The notes under the pieces are model-generated. The model had not been told where the DNA came from. It worked only from the letters and a program-made list of their open reading frames with translations, and made no database searches. A DNA stretch of 64,000 nt from Channallabes apus (taxonomy: Eukaryota; Chordata; Actinopteri; Siluriformes; Clariidae): assembly GCA_030522415.1 (NCBI GenBank), contig CM060112.1:6727001-6791000 (forward strand), read 5' to 3'. The position numbers were made by a program, and so were the translations under genes. Of the stretch, positions 54,326-64,000 are shown piece after piece (position 1 is the stretch's first letter; each line of letters begins with the position of its first letter).

Positions 54326-55539
54326 TTTGATTAATTTTTCAGCCGATTCTGTCGGAGACTGAAGGATTGGATTCCTGATAGCTGAAGCCGTAAGTTAAAA
54401 GAAAAATAATTCCAAAGAATAATTTAAAATAAATTACAATAATTTAATAAATATAAACCAGTCTTTTCCCAACACTTAATTAACGTCAGATATTTTTTCT
54501 TCATGTAGTTCTTCTGAATAAACTTATGAATGGAAACTTATGGTTTCCACCACAAAAAAAATAAATAAATAAAATTCACGTATTTCCCCTTAAATCATTC
54601 AAGTCAAAGCTGATGCTGCAGCTTCCCGTCCACATACCAGCAAATTTCGGATAATAAAGATACGTCGTATAGACATAAAGACGATGTATCATTTAACAGC
54701 TCAAACAGGCGATCTACAGACGATCAAAATATGACTATAAAAAAAACGAACGCGATGTTCACCAGATGATACGATCTTTAGCAGACGTACCTGTGCTATC
54801 TGGGATTATTTATCTGACTTTCTCAAACCGGAATTCAATCAGATTATCTCTAAACAAGATATTGATACAATTAGACCTAAGTATCTTATGTTTCTGGCGT
54901 CACCCCAAGCTTGTGAAAAAAATTTCTCCACCATGTTTATCCATAGAATGAGACCCATTCTGTTTATCGTACGTCCTTAGCTGCATTGTAATATTTTAAT
55001 TACTGTAACTACAGGCAAAACTTTTGAACGAAATGAACTAAATGACTAAACTAGATTCAAACAGCAACGTCACTAAAATGATCAAAATTTCCCATCACTA
55101 CCCCCTTTAAACTACCCCTACACCTCTTCTTTGAACTCAGTATTCTTTAACAAATAACTTGCTGAGGTAAATTTTTATTACCAGAGTAATTCATGTGTTT
55201 TGTGTGAAATGTTTTGTTAATTACAAAAACTAAAGCTGGAGTCTTTGTACACAGGTGTAAAACAATAGTGGACAGTAGAGAGCAGTAATTGCTGTGAAAC
55301 ATTGAATAAGAATAAATCCGGCTGTTCCGTTAATATTAATATAATAGCACAAGCCGACATGACGTAATTTCCCTGAAGCCAGGCGGCCATATTGGAATAC
55401 TTTAAACATAGCGACGTGAAATGACATTGTTGGCACAACAATAATTTATTTACAGAACCATGTAGGCTAAAGTTATTTTCAGTTGAATTTGTAAATCTTA
55501 ACAATTAAATTAAGATTACTGTTGAATAAAAGGTTTATT
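54326..55539. repeat. old repeat region
   Basis: 54960-55300 shares segments with 31290-31600. The rest (54330-54960) is unassigned. A minus 95-codon frame at 55504-55217 looks accidental. Confidence 0.4.
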
Positions 55540-56200
55540 TTTGCAAATTTGTAAGCTGCCGCTTTAAGAACCAACATGGCCGACAGGCTCCGCCTCCTGA
55601 CGTCACTTCCCGGTTTTTACATCACCATGATTCTGCTCATCGTGTTCACACAAAAACACAGATAGAGCTTAATGAGTTAAAATATAGACATTGGTTATAT
55701 ATCTGAGTTGGTTAAAAACGTTCTTTAAGGTAAGTTGAACTAATGATGTAAATGAGCTGTTTGGTTAAGAGTTAGTGATTGAAATGAATTACTGGTTTTA
55801 AATCATATGCATGTGAACAGCACTGATCTCATCAGTCCTCAGTTCAGTGAACTCAGTGATTAAGTATTTAAGTATTTCTCTGTAATTTAAATATCTTTTG
55901 ATTTACAGTCTGCAAATGATTGTATTTTAACAAGGTGAATGTGAGCAGCAGTGGTGTCGTTCATTCCCTTCCTGGTGTTGATAATATTTTTTGAGCAGAT
56001 GAAAGAAGTTGCTCATGTCTTCATTTAGTGATGAAGTGATTCATGAGAGGATCAGGATCTTAATACAGTGACTGTACACCAGTGTACACAGGAAACAATG
56101 CTGCTTGTTCCTGCAACCATTTTTCGCAGCACAAATTCTACTCAAAACAGCTTGTATTTAAAGGAAGAAACAGGTGTGAACTTAATTTCTAAATGTAAAT
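55540..56200 (+). promoter_or_regulatory. CRE/first-exon host repeat, copy C
   Basis: The best complete copy: GCCGCTTTAAGAACCAACATGG, CRE at 55598-55605, CTTCCCGGTTTTTACATC, first-exon-like segment and donor AAG|GTAAGT (GT at 55730-55731). The downstream 56000-56150 matches the inverse of 7560-7690, so the unit is at least 650 bp. Probable promoter and untranslated first exon of a duplicated gene family, or an old promoter-bearing repeat. Confidence 0.5.
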
Positions 56201-56567
56201 TAATGAAAGAGTGACTAAGCTTGTACAGAAACTAGATAAGTTATTTACAAAGGAGAATACTGCAGAAGAAGAGAAATTAGAAAGGAAAAATATTAGTTTT
56301 CCAACTCGAGTATTATATAGACATGGTGAAAGGTGCTTTTATAAGATCGAGGGCAAAATTGCTAGAGGAAGGTGAAAAAAAACCCTCAAATGGTCTCGAT
56401 GGGCTTTCAGTAGAATTTTATCCTCATTTTTGGGAGTATATTAAAGACTCATTGTTTGGTATGTAAAATGAATGTATAGAGCGATGATAACTACAATGAA
56501 ACGGGGTTATCTCTCTTATTCCAAAACCTGAAAAAGATGACGACCTATTACATTTTTGACCATTGCC

Positions 56568-57326
56568 TAGGGCTGGGCCATATTATACCTTTCATGGTAA
56601 TACCGGTGCAATGATAAGAAAATGAAATATCACGATAGAATATGGGTAAAACGCGCATGCGCAGTGCCTTTGTTTTCATACGCTCATACGCACATGGCAG
56701 AAAAAGCATGGCGGCGGCGGAGGATAAGAAGGGCGAAAGCGGATCGTTGAATGAAACAGATGAACCAGAATTGGTTTGTAAAAATGGTGCAGCTTCAGTG
56801 GTGTGGAACTGGTTTGGTTTTCGCCCGTCAGATAAACAACAAAGCACAATTTTTTGTAGAACATGCAAGCGGGTCGTCGTGGCGAAGGGAGGAAACACCA
56901 CAAACCTATTTCATCATTTAAAGCAAAAGCACTTGTTGGAGTACAACAAAGCTGTTAAAGCACATGAAAAACCTCCATGAGCAGTAGCATAATTTATCCA
57001 TGTTTTTTGTTTGCTTGTTTTGTTTTTACTCAAGACTTTGTGCAATTTTATTTTTTGACTTATTTATTTGGCACACTGCAGTTTTATGTTGCAAAGCATC
57101 TCTTTTTAAGTTTTGTGGATATTATACATGGTTATGCTCAGGATATATAAGCAGGAAATAGCTGCTTGTTTAATTGAAAATAAATTGATGGGGTTTTTTT
57201 TTTGCGCTAATAAAGTTTTGGAATTGTAAAGTATTTTGTCTCGTGTCAATCATATCGTCAGTTACGCAACGTTTCAAATATATATCGTGATAAATATTTT
57301 TGGCCATACAGTGTTGCCCTGCCCTA
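56568..57326 (+). mobile_element. hAT-Ac-type element with BED finger, internally deleted
   Basis: Ends TAGGGCTGGGC and GCCCTGCCCTA, with an imperfect 8-bp duplication CCATTGCC/CTATTGAC (56560-56567, 57327-57334). Removal restores the L1 RT phrase ...TIDYKILA. Contains the 5' part of the transposase only. Confidence 0.8.
56642..56980 (+). CDS. ZBED1-like BED-finger ORF (truncated hAT transposase)
   Basis: 112 codons; a start at residue 23 (MAAAEDKKGES, about 56708) is more like family members. A BED finger is complete: W-N-W-F-G-F, C-x2-C (FCRTCKRVV), N-L-F-H-H-L-x5-H (NLFHHLKQKHLLEY). The ORF stops right after the finger, with the catalytic domain missing, so the product would be a stand-alone BED DNA-binding peptide that could recognise the element's ends. 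Whether it is expressed is unknown. Confidence 0.75.
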   Translation: MGKTRMRSAFVFIRSYAHGRKSMAAAEDKKGESGSLNETDEPELVCKNGAASVVWNWFGFRPSDKQQSTIFCRTCKRVVVAKGGNTTNLFHHLKQKHLLEYNKAVKAHEKPP

Positions 57327-58336
57327 CTATTGACTACAAAATTCTGGCGGTGATTTATGCTAACAGGTTAAAAACGGGTTCGGACAGTATTATTCCAGAG
57401 ACGCAATCAGGCTTCCTTAAAAATTGACATGCTGTATAATGAATAACATAAGATTGGTGCTTGATCTTTTAGATTTTTCTGATCAAGTGCACTCGGATGC
57501 TCTTATTTTATTCCTTGATTTCCATAAGGCGTTTGAAAAAAAACAACCAAACATTAAAACATGTAATACACCTAGTGCTTAGAATGCTGCAGGTTGGGTA
57601 AATCAGTTTGTGTGTGTATATTAAGTTCAATTCAATTTTATTTGTATAGCGCTTTTAACAATTGTCATTTTCTCAAAGCAGCTTCACACAATCAAATGAA
57701 TTATTTAAGTAATTAAAACACACACACACGAATATGAATCAAATGGTCAGATAGTCCTTGGTGAGCAAACCGCGGGCAACAGTGGCAAGGAAAAACTCCC
57801 TGAGATGGTAATAGGAAGAAACGTTGAGAGGAACCAGACTCAACAGGGAACCCATCCTCATTTGGGTGAAACAAATAACAGGAAATGATCTGCATTTATA
57901 CTGTGCTAGGTGGCAGGCAGTTCAGCTATAATAGTTGATGTTAATTGATGTTAATATGGAGTCCAGGTAGTTATTGGAGACTCAGGTAGACTTGTAGGAA
58001 GTCGAGGCCAGAACCGTCTTCTAGGTAGAGTCATCCCCAGACACCAGACGCATCCCAAAGACACACAGGGCATCCATGTGACGAGATCTCCAACCAGAAG
58101 CGGGGCACCAGGATGGGTCAGCCAGATCCGGAGGGGAGAGGGAGTCTGGATCACTGGCAGCTCAGGAATGACATGTGTAGCTCAACAGAGAGAGAGAAAG
58201 GGGGAGACAGGGGGAGAGAGGGAAGAGCAGAAGAGGAGAGATGGCAGTTAGGTATGGTCACAGTCACATAATGTATAATGTGAATGTATATTTACTGTAG
58301 AGTGCAAGCAGAGACTCCGGCAGGACTAATTATGAC

Positions 58337-59150
58337 TAGGGTTGGGTCGACAGATGATTTTTTTTTTGTACTCCAGGTTCGTGTGCCACCTCCCACGTGA
58401 CATAAAAAAATGCCGCCCTGGGCGGCTGCCCACTCCGCCCTACCCTAAAACCGCAACTGGCCGATAGACATGACGATGTTGAGCCAGCATCGTGATTCTC
58501 CGCCCCGCCCCCGCAAAAATACACACTTAATCACACTATATAGCTATATTAAATTTCTGCATCTTTACTTTTTATTATTATTATGAGGAATCAAACGAAT
58601 TACACAAACTAGTTCGTTTACATTAATAAATGAGGCATACAAAAACAGCAGAAAAAATATAAATAATTGTAATTAAATTAGATTAAATAAATAACACCAA
58701 ATATGGCTTTTTTCATGGCATTACCATGAGCTTGGAACAAAAAACAAGTTTAAGTACGTCTGTCCAGAAACATTCATATTAACATGTTCACCTTTTCTGG
58801 CTTTAATAAGCTGCGAAGTGGAGTAACAACATTACCCGCTGTGCTGAACACACGTTCAGACAGAGCACTGGTAGCACATATGCACAAATATTCCGTGGGA
58901 TGGTGAACACGCAAATGGTCATATAAATTTGTCGTCTGCGCATCTTTTGCGCGGACAACTTTACCGCAAATCCTACTCACCACTTCAGACGTATCTCGTG
59001 GCTGTCCTCTTTCACTCGGTCTAAAGCCAAAGTGTTGCCAGATAGGTGAATTTGCACCTTTTTTACCAGCCAAGTTTGTCGACGCCATTATAATATACAC
59101 AGATCACTTTGCTTGTTCATGCCAGAGTCCCGCGGAAAACGTGATTGACA
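58337..59150 (-). mobile_element. hAT-Ac-type element, internally deleted
   Basis: Starts TAGGGTTGGGTCGACAG at 58337; the right end is not clear. It carries a BED-finger exon joined to the dimerisation domain of the same transposase family. Confidence 0.6.
58774..59100 (-). CDS. BED finger fused to hAT C-terminal dimerisation motif
   Basis: 108 codons: IWQHFGFRPS, the BED finger (ICGKVVRAKDAQTTNLYDHL...HH), and then ATSALSERVFSTAGNVVTPL, the hallmark of the hAT dimerisation domain, then LLKPEKVNMLI. About 500 residues between the two have been deleted in frame. The first Cys pair reads SRICGK, so one Cys is missing and metal binding is doubtful. Confidence 0.75.
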   Translation of the reverse strand: MYIIMASTNLAGKKGANSPIWQHFGFRPSERGQPRDTSEVVSRICGKVVRAKDAQTTNLYDHLRVHHPTEYLCICATSALSERVFSTAGNVVTPLRSLLKPEKVNMLI

Positions 59151-59195
59151 GGTGGAAACGGTAAGCTACAATTAATTAATTTATGAATGAATTAT

Positions 59196-60283
59196 TTAAC
59201 AACAACCTTTTAGCCTATACTTAAACACTGAGACTGTGCCTGAGTCCCAAACACTATTTGGAAGACTATTCCATAATTTAGGGGCTTTGTAAGAAAAAGC
59301 TCTGCCCCCAGCTGTAGTTTTCATAATATGCGGTACTGAGAAGCAGCCTGCATCCTTTGATCGAAGTAGGCGTGGCGGATCATAAGACACTAGCAGTTCG
59401 CTCAGATACTGCGGCGCGAGACCATATAATGCTTTATATGTCAAGAGTAGTATTTTAAAATCAATGCGAAATTTCACAGGGAGCCAATGCAGTGAAGATA
59501 AGATAGGGGTGATGTGCTCGTATCTTCTGGTTCTAGTGAGGACTCTCGCTGCTGCATTCTGGACTAGCTGAAGCTAGGCATTACAGTAGTCCAACCTAGA
59601 GATGATAAAAGCATGAACTAGTTTTTCTGCATCGTTTAGTGACAACATAGTTCTTATCTTGGCAATATTTCTGAGGTGAAAGAATGCTATCCTGGTAATA
59701 TTATCTACGTGAGTTTCAAATGAAAGGCTGGAATCTATAGTCACGCAGAGGTCTTTTACTGTTGCACTTGAAGGAACAGAAAGGCCATCTAAAGTTAATC
59801 AGATGTGAAAATATGTGATCTAAAATTTTACTTCTAGCTGTATGCGATCCTATGACTAGAACTTCTGTCTTATCCGGATTAAGCAGAAGGAAATTAGTTA
59901 GCATCCAATTTCGTATGTCCTGCACACATTGCTCAACTTTAGTAAGCTGGTTTTTCTCATCAGGTTTTGCTGAGACATATAACTGTGTGTCGTCAGCATA
60001 ACAATGAAACTAATACCATGCTTACGGATTATGTTGCCCAGAGGATGCATGTAAGGGGAAAAAGCAGTGGGCCTAAAACTGAACCCTGCGGAACGCCAAA
60101 CTCCACTAGAGAACATGCAGAATAATCATCATTTAAGTCTACATACTGATAACGATCGGCCAAATAGGATCTGAGCCAGGAGAGGGCTGTACCCTTAATT
60201 CCTACTACATTTTCTAATCTGTGAAGAAGAATAGCATGATCAATGGTGTCAAAAGCTGCACTGAGGTCGAGTAATACAAGCAA
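59196..60283 (-). pseudogene. L2 RT, C-terminal two thirds, frameshifted
   Basis: Minus: [18 protein letters not shown] and [14 protein letters not shown] (60283-60029), HSYMSQQNL from a broken YADDTQLY (59990), NFLLLNPDKTEVLVIG (59890), then FRIDFKILLLTYKALYGLAP and [17 protein letters not shown] (59477-59196). At least three frame breaks. The catalytic YADD box is altered by a shift. Confidence 0.8.
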
Positions 60284-60341
60284 TATATATATACATATAA
60301 TGTATAATATAATATATAATGTAATATATAATATTTATGAC

Positions 60342-60718
60342 AGGCGGCACGGTGGTGTAGTGGTTAGCACTGTCGCCTTGCACCGCCAGGGTCTGGGTTC
60401 GATTCCCCGGCCAGGCTCGATTCCCGTCTCTGTGTGCATGGAGTTTGCATGTTCTCCCCGTGCTTGGTGGGTTTTCTCCGGGTACTCCGGTTTCCTCCCA
60501 CAATCCAAAGACATGTAGGTTAGGTTAATTGACATTCCAAATTGCCCGTAGTGTGTGAATGAGTGTGTGTATGTGAGTATGTGTGTGTGCCCTGCGATGG
60601 ATTGGCACCCTGTCCAGGGTGTACCCTGCCTTGTGCCCTAAGTTTCCTGGGATAGGCTCCAGGCCCCCGCGACCCTGTATATAAGGATAAAGCGGTATAG
60701 AAAATGAATGAATGAATG
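60342..60718 (+). mobile_element. tRNA-derived SINE, copy 5
   Basis: Full copy, A- and B-box-like motifs and (GAAT)n tail, with a perfect 12-bp duplication AATATTTATGAC (60330-60341, 60719-60730). Confidence 0.9.
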
Positions 60719-60882
60719 AATATTTATGACCAAGATAAACTTGTCAATCTGCTAGTGACCTAAAATGAAAAAAAAAAAAAAAAAAAATATATATATATAC
60801 ATACATATACACACACATTATATATAATGTGCTGATGGTTAAATGTTAAACTCTTATATTTGACGCTGGTTCATATTGTTTA

Positions 60883-61303
60883 CAGTGCCTTGCAAAAGTA
60901 TTCATAGCCCTTGAACTTTTTCACAATTTGTCATGGTTACAACCACAAACGTTAAATGTATTTTATACACATATAATGTGTATATAATCACATTATATGT
61001 CTCTAGATGTGCAAAGCTGGTAGAGACATACCCTAAAAGACTGGCAGCTGTAATTGCAGCAAAATGTGTTTCTAGAAAGTATTGACTCAGGGGGCTGAAT
61101 AATTACGTACACCCCATTTTTCAGTTATTTATTTGTAAAAAAATGCTTCGAATCATGTATGATTTTCATTCCACTCCTCACGTGTGCACCACTTTGTATT
61201 AGTCTTTCACGTGGAATTCCACTAAAACTGATTCATGTTTGTGGCTGTAATGTGACAAAATGTGGAAAACTTCAAGGTGGCCGAATTCTTTTGCAAGCCA
61301 CTG
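60883..61303. mobile_element. internally deleted Tc1 (MITE-like)
   Basis: TA on both sides (60881-60882, 61304-61305); ends CAGTGCCTTGCAAAAGTATTC and GAATTCTTTTGCAAGCCACTG are inverted repeats. The interior keeps only the last transposase codons (VETYPKRLAAVIAAK, plus) and the 3' arm. 421 bp. Confidence 0.85.
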
Positions 61304-61442
61304 TACATATAATATACTGTGTATATATAATATTTGTGACCAAGATAAACCTGTCAATCTGCTAGTGACCTAAAATGACAGAAAAATGTGCTGATTGGTT
61401 AAATGTTAAACTCTTATATTTGATGTTGGTTCATATTGTTTA

Positions 61443-62330
61443 CAGTGCCTTACAAAATTATTCATAGCCCTTGAACTTTTTCACAATTTGTCATGGTTAC
61501 AAACACAAACGTAAATGTATTTTATTGGAATAGACCAACACAAAGTGGCACATAATTGTGAAGTAAAAAAAAAAATCTAAAAGTGTGGCGCGCATTTGCA
61601 CATCTAGAGAATAAATTGTTGCCTATTTTTCATTGCAAAATAGCTTAAGAGGATTGGATGGAGAGAGATTGTACACAGCAATTTTCATGTATTAAGTCTG
61701 TTCTTTGACTGGGCCATTTTAACACACACGCATGTGCTTTGATGCATGTTGAGGGTCTCTCCTGCTGGTATTTGACTTTTGCAGACTCTATTGCTCTGTA
61801 TTTGGCTCTCTTCATTCTCCCATCAACTCTGACTAGTGTCGCCGTCCCTGCTGAAGACAAGCATCCCCACAACATGATGCTGCCACCATGAAAGAAAGTT
61901 ATAAGAAGGTTTGCCACAAGTCATGTGAAAACATGTGGAAGAAGGTGCTCTGGTCAGATGAGACCAAAATTTAACATTTTGGCCTTAATGCAAAAGCTAT
62001 GTGTGGTGGAACAAGTAACACGGTTGTAAAACTGCAACCTTCTTATAACTTTCTTTCACCAATGGTTTTCTTATTGCCACTTCTACATGAAGTCCAGATT
62101 TGTCCAGTGCATGATTAATAGATGTCCTGTGGACAGATTCTCTCACCTGAGCTGTGGATCTTGGCAGCTCCTCCAGAGTTACCGTGGGCCTTTTGGCTGC
62201 TTCTCTAAATAATGCTGTCCTTGCCCATCCTGTCAGTTTAGGGGGGGGGGGGGAGGTAGGTTTGCAATTGTGCCATACGCATCCCATTTTCGGTTGATAC
62301 ATTGAACAGTGCTCCGTGAGATATTAAAAA
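61443..62330 (-). mobile_element. rearranged Tc1 remnant
   Basis: Starts CAGTGCCTTACAAAATTATTC after TA. The minus strand at 62302-61997 carries the paired-like DNA-binding part (KLTGWARTALFREAAKRPTV, TAQVRESVHRTSINHALDKS), while the plus strand at about 61890-61980 carries VLWSDETKI from the catalytic part. The two halves are in opposite orientation, so the copy has an internal inversion, shared with 40120-40800. Confidence 0.7.
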
Positions 62331-62749
62331 ATATATTTAAAATATAAAGCTTTAAAAAATATATTTTTATACCCTGATCTTGCTTTAATTTTTTACTAAA
62401 ACAGGGGAAAACGTAATATTCAATATATACAATCATGAAACTTATTGCAATTTTTTATCAAATCGACACAGGTATGGTGATATCGTATCAGGAGGTGACT
62501 GGTGATTCCTGTCCCTAATAGCTAGAGTGATGGATAATAAAGAGAGCCTGTATCAACAACTGAATAACTCTCATTCACATCATTGTGTATAGACATTCTC
62601 TAATTAAGGTTTATTTCACTGTGGTGGCGCAGTATGGGGACCTGGTCAGCTCCTGCGTAGTCAAGGCATGGGTATTACTCAAGAGTATCGTATCATATCA
62701 TTAAGGGGATCCCAACATTCATACAAATTGAACAAAAAGCGTAATGAAT
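62331..62749. other. AT-rich spacer
   Basis: Contains GGTATGGTGATATCGTATC, which looks like the end of another small DNA element. No gene. Confidence 0.35.
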
Positions 62750-63340
62750 TTTGATTGCTCAAAAGACTAAAATCAGAAAGGCTCTTCACAATATGAATAA
62801 TATTTGAAATGTGTTTTCTTTCAGGGCAGGAGTTTTAGGATTGAAAGCTTTTTGGCACCGACATCTAAACAGCAATATTCTTTTGTTCTCAGGTATGATT
62901 AACTTCCAAATGTGATTCAATTGATTAACTTCCATATCTTATTCAATCCATGCCTGAAGCTGTACCCTGTATTGTTCTTGAGACCACTGTGTCCAGCAGA
63001 CTCGGGCACAGTTCCATAGAGTGCAACAGCCATCTTAAGAAGTAAAGGAGGTTGGTAAGCCTTCTTAATGGTGCTGCTTGTGTTTGTTGGCCATGTGAGG
63101 TTGCTAGAGATGTGTAGACCCAAGTATTTGTACATTTTATACACCTTCACAGCTTCAACTCTTACAAAAAAGAAAGGAGATGTATGACCTCCCCTTTTAA
63201 ATCTACTTCTATCTCCCTAGAACCTCTCCTGTGATGTTTTCTGGGCCTGCTGCTTTATGGAAATTGATCCTTTGTAGTGTTCTCCTCCCATACAGTGTAG
63301 ACACTGTAAGGATATAATATATCCCTATAAGGGATATAAA
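62750..63340 (-). pseudogene. Rex1/CR1-like LINE remnant, second copy
   Basis: Closely parallel to 40870-41640 (GGGCAGGAG...TTTTGGCACCGACATCTAAACAGC...) with minus-strand YKYLGLHISSNLTWPTNTSS and an altered GPENITGEVL-like phrase. It shows the region 40120-41640 and 61443-63340 are duplicates of one another. Confidence 0.7.
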
Positions 63341-63382
63341 CAGCAACCATGTCACCGAATATACCAGTATTTGTTGATATTA

Positions 63383-63480
63383 ATTAGGGCTGCACGATAT
63401 ATAGAAAAAATATTATCGCGATAATGGCATGCGCGATAACCATATCGCAAAGAGTTGCGATAAATACTTTATTTGCCAAG
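63383..63480. repeat. hAT terminal fragment
   Basis: TAGGGCTGCACGATATATAG...CGCGATAATGGCATGCGCGATAA: typical hAT-type end with internal short inverted CGCGATA repeats. The other end is not found. Confidence 0.5.
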
Positions 63481-63547
63481 CATTTGTGTGTCCAAATTTT
63501 ACCAATCAGATGGGCCCTTACTATGTTTATACCCGCTTATATCTTTT

Positions 63548-63551
<4 letters not shown>

Positions 63552-63581
<30 letters not shown>

Positions 63582-63621
63582 TGTATGTATGTATGTATGT
63601 ATGTATGTATGTATGTATGTG
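63552..63621. repeat. (TATG)n microsatellite
   Basis: About 17 uninterrupted 4-bp units, followed by a (TATA)-rich tract to 63670. Confidence 0.95.
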
Positions 63622-63672
63622 TTAATTATATATTTATATTATATTAATATATATTAATATATGTTATATATA

Positions 63673-64000
63673 CAGTGGTGTGAAAAACTATTTGCCCCCT
63701 TCCTGATTTCTTATTCTTTTGCATTTTTGTCACACTTAAATGTTTCTGCTCATCAAAAACCGTTAACTATTAGTCAAAGATAACATAATTGAACACAAAA
63801 TGCAGTTTTTAAATGAAGGTTTACGTTATTAAGGGAGAAAAAAAACTCCAAATCTACATGGCCCTGTGTGAAAAAGTGATTGCCCCCCTTGTTAAAAAAT
63901 AACTTAACTGTGGTTTATCACACCTGAGTTCAATTTCTGTAGTCACCCCCAGGCCTGATTACTGCCACACCTGTTTCAATCAAGAAATCACTTAAATAGG
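63673..64000 (+). mobile_element. Tc1-like element, left end, runs off the window
   Basis: TA|CAGTGGTGTGAAAAACTATTTGCCCCCTTCC is a Tc1-type terminus; the following GTGTGAAAAAGTGATTGCCCCCC is a second arm-like repeat (about 63867). No transposase before the window ends. Confidence 0.75.

Larger units (their letters stand above)
56215..57545 (+). pseudogene. L1/Tx1-type LINE RT fragment
   Basis: Plus-strand ORF2 scraps: SNGLDGLSVEFY-like RT entry (about 56390), LIPKPEKDDDLL, then after the hAT insertion IDYKILAVIYANRLK, IIPETQSGFLKN and ALILFLDFHKAFE. Several stops and frameshifts. Same type as L1-A. Confidence 0.75.
57626..60285 (-). mobile_element. second L2 LINE, 5'-truncated
   Basis: The left end has the L2 tail (TTCAATTCAATTTTATTTGTATAGCGC) and 3' UTR with GAGAGGAACCAGACTC; the right end is truncated inside RT at about 60285. 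A hAT piece (58337 to about 59150) and a GA-rich tract (58180-58240) lie inside. It is a different L2 subfamily from the 10838-23903 copy. Confidence 0.8.

Noticed and set aside
63424..63657. ORFs with (YVCM)n
   Set aside because: Product of the (TATG)n microsatellite.

Overview
This is vertebrate, almost certainly teleost, nuclear DNA. It is AT-rich and intron-bearing, has no operons, and is dominated by transposable elements typical of fish genomes: L2 with an esterase ORF1, L1/Tx1, Rex1/CR1-like LINEs, Tc1, hAT, PIF-like MITEs, and a tRNA-derived SINE. The species cannot be fixed from the sequence alone. The only long uninterrupted host-type gene is a C2H2 zinc-finger gene at 44663-46447. 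A second, spliced Myb/SANT-like gene at 51424-52300 carries a stop. Blocks of zinc-finger-locus flanking DNA and a CRE-bearing first-exon block recur several times, in both orientations, so this looks like part of an expanded zinc-finger cluster bombarded by transposons.

Layout. 1-2175: Gypsy-type LTR retrotransposon (minus; LTR, gag-like ORF, integrase zinc-finger remnant), running off the left edge. 2240-5262: duplicated zinc-finger-locus DNA, partly inverted, with a Tc1 fragment, a SINE and a LINE piece. 5263-7203: Rex1/CR1-like LINE (minus). 7540-30900: a six-layer nest, readable from target-site duplications (TSDs): a host CRE/first-exon repeat, then L1-A (minus, 8103-30844), L1-B (plus, 8359-26370), a solo LTR (10648-24091), an L2 (minus, about 10838-23903) and a 7,942-bp TA-flanked element made of tandem repeats (12605-20546). 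L1-A also holds a second passenger: a young LTR element (26444-28243) with identical 343-bp LTRs and one unfamiliar 382-codon ORF. 31600-37200: nearly full-length decayed L1-C (minus) with a SINE in ORF1. 37244-43600: SINE, host CRE/exon copy, hAT element, Tc1 and Rex1 remnants, Gypsy RNase H scrap. 44390-51080: zinc-finger gene, hAT, PIF-like MITE, second copy of the zinc-finger-locus block. 51140-55540: mariner-like end, Myb/SANT gene, SINE, a dispersed relative of the TA-flanked element. 55540-64000: third CRE/exon copy, L1/Tx1 piece with a BED-finger hAT, second L2 with another hAT, SINE, Tc1 and Rex1 remnants, microsatellite, and a Tc1 end leaving the right edge.

The genes do not form a pathway. 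The relationships are those of transposon ecology: insertion layers that can be ordered in time, non-autonomous passengers relying on enzymes encoded elsewhere, and a KRAB-like-function candidate (zinc-finger array) sitting among the elements. Strongest candidates for something undescribed are the LTR element with the 382-codon ORF and the 7.9-kb TA-flanked repeat-built element. All calls rest on reading the sequence; no database search was possible.
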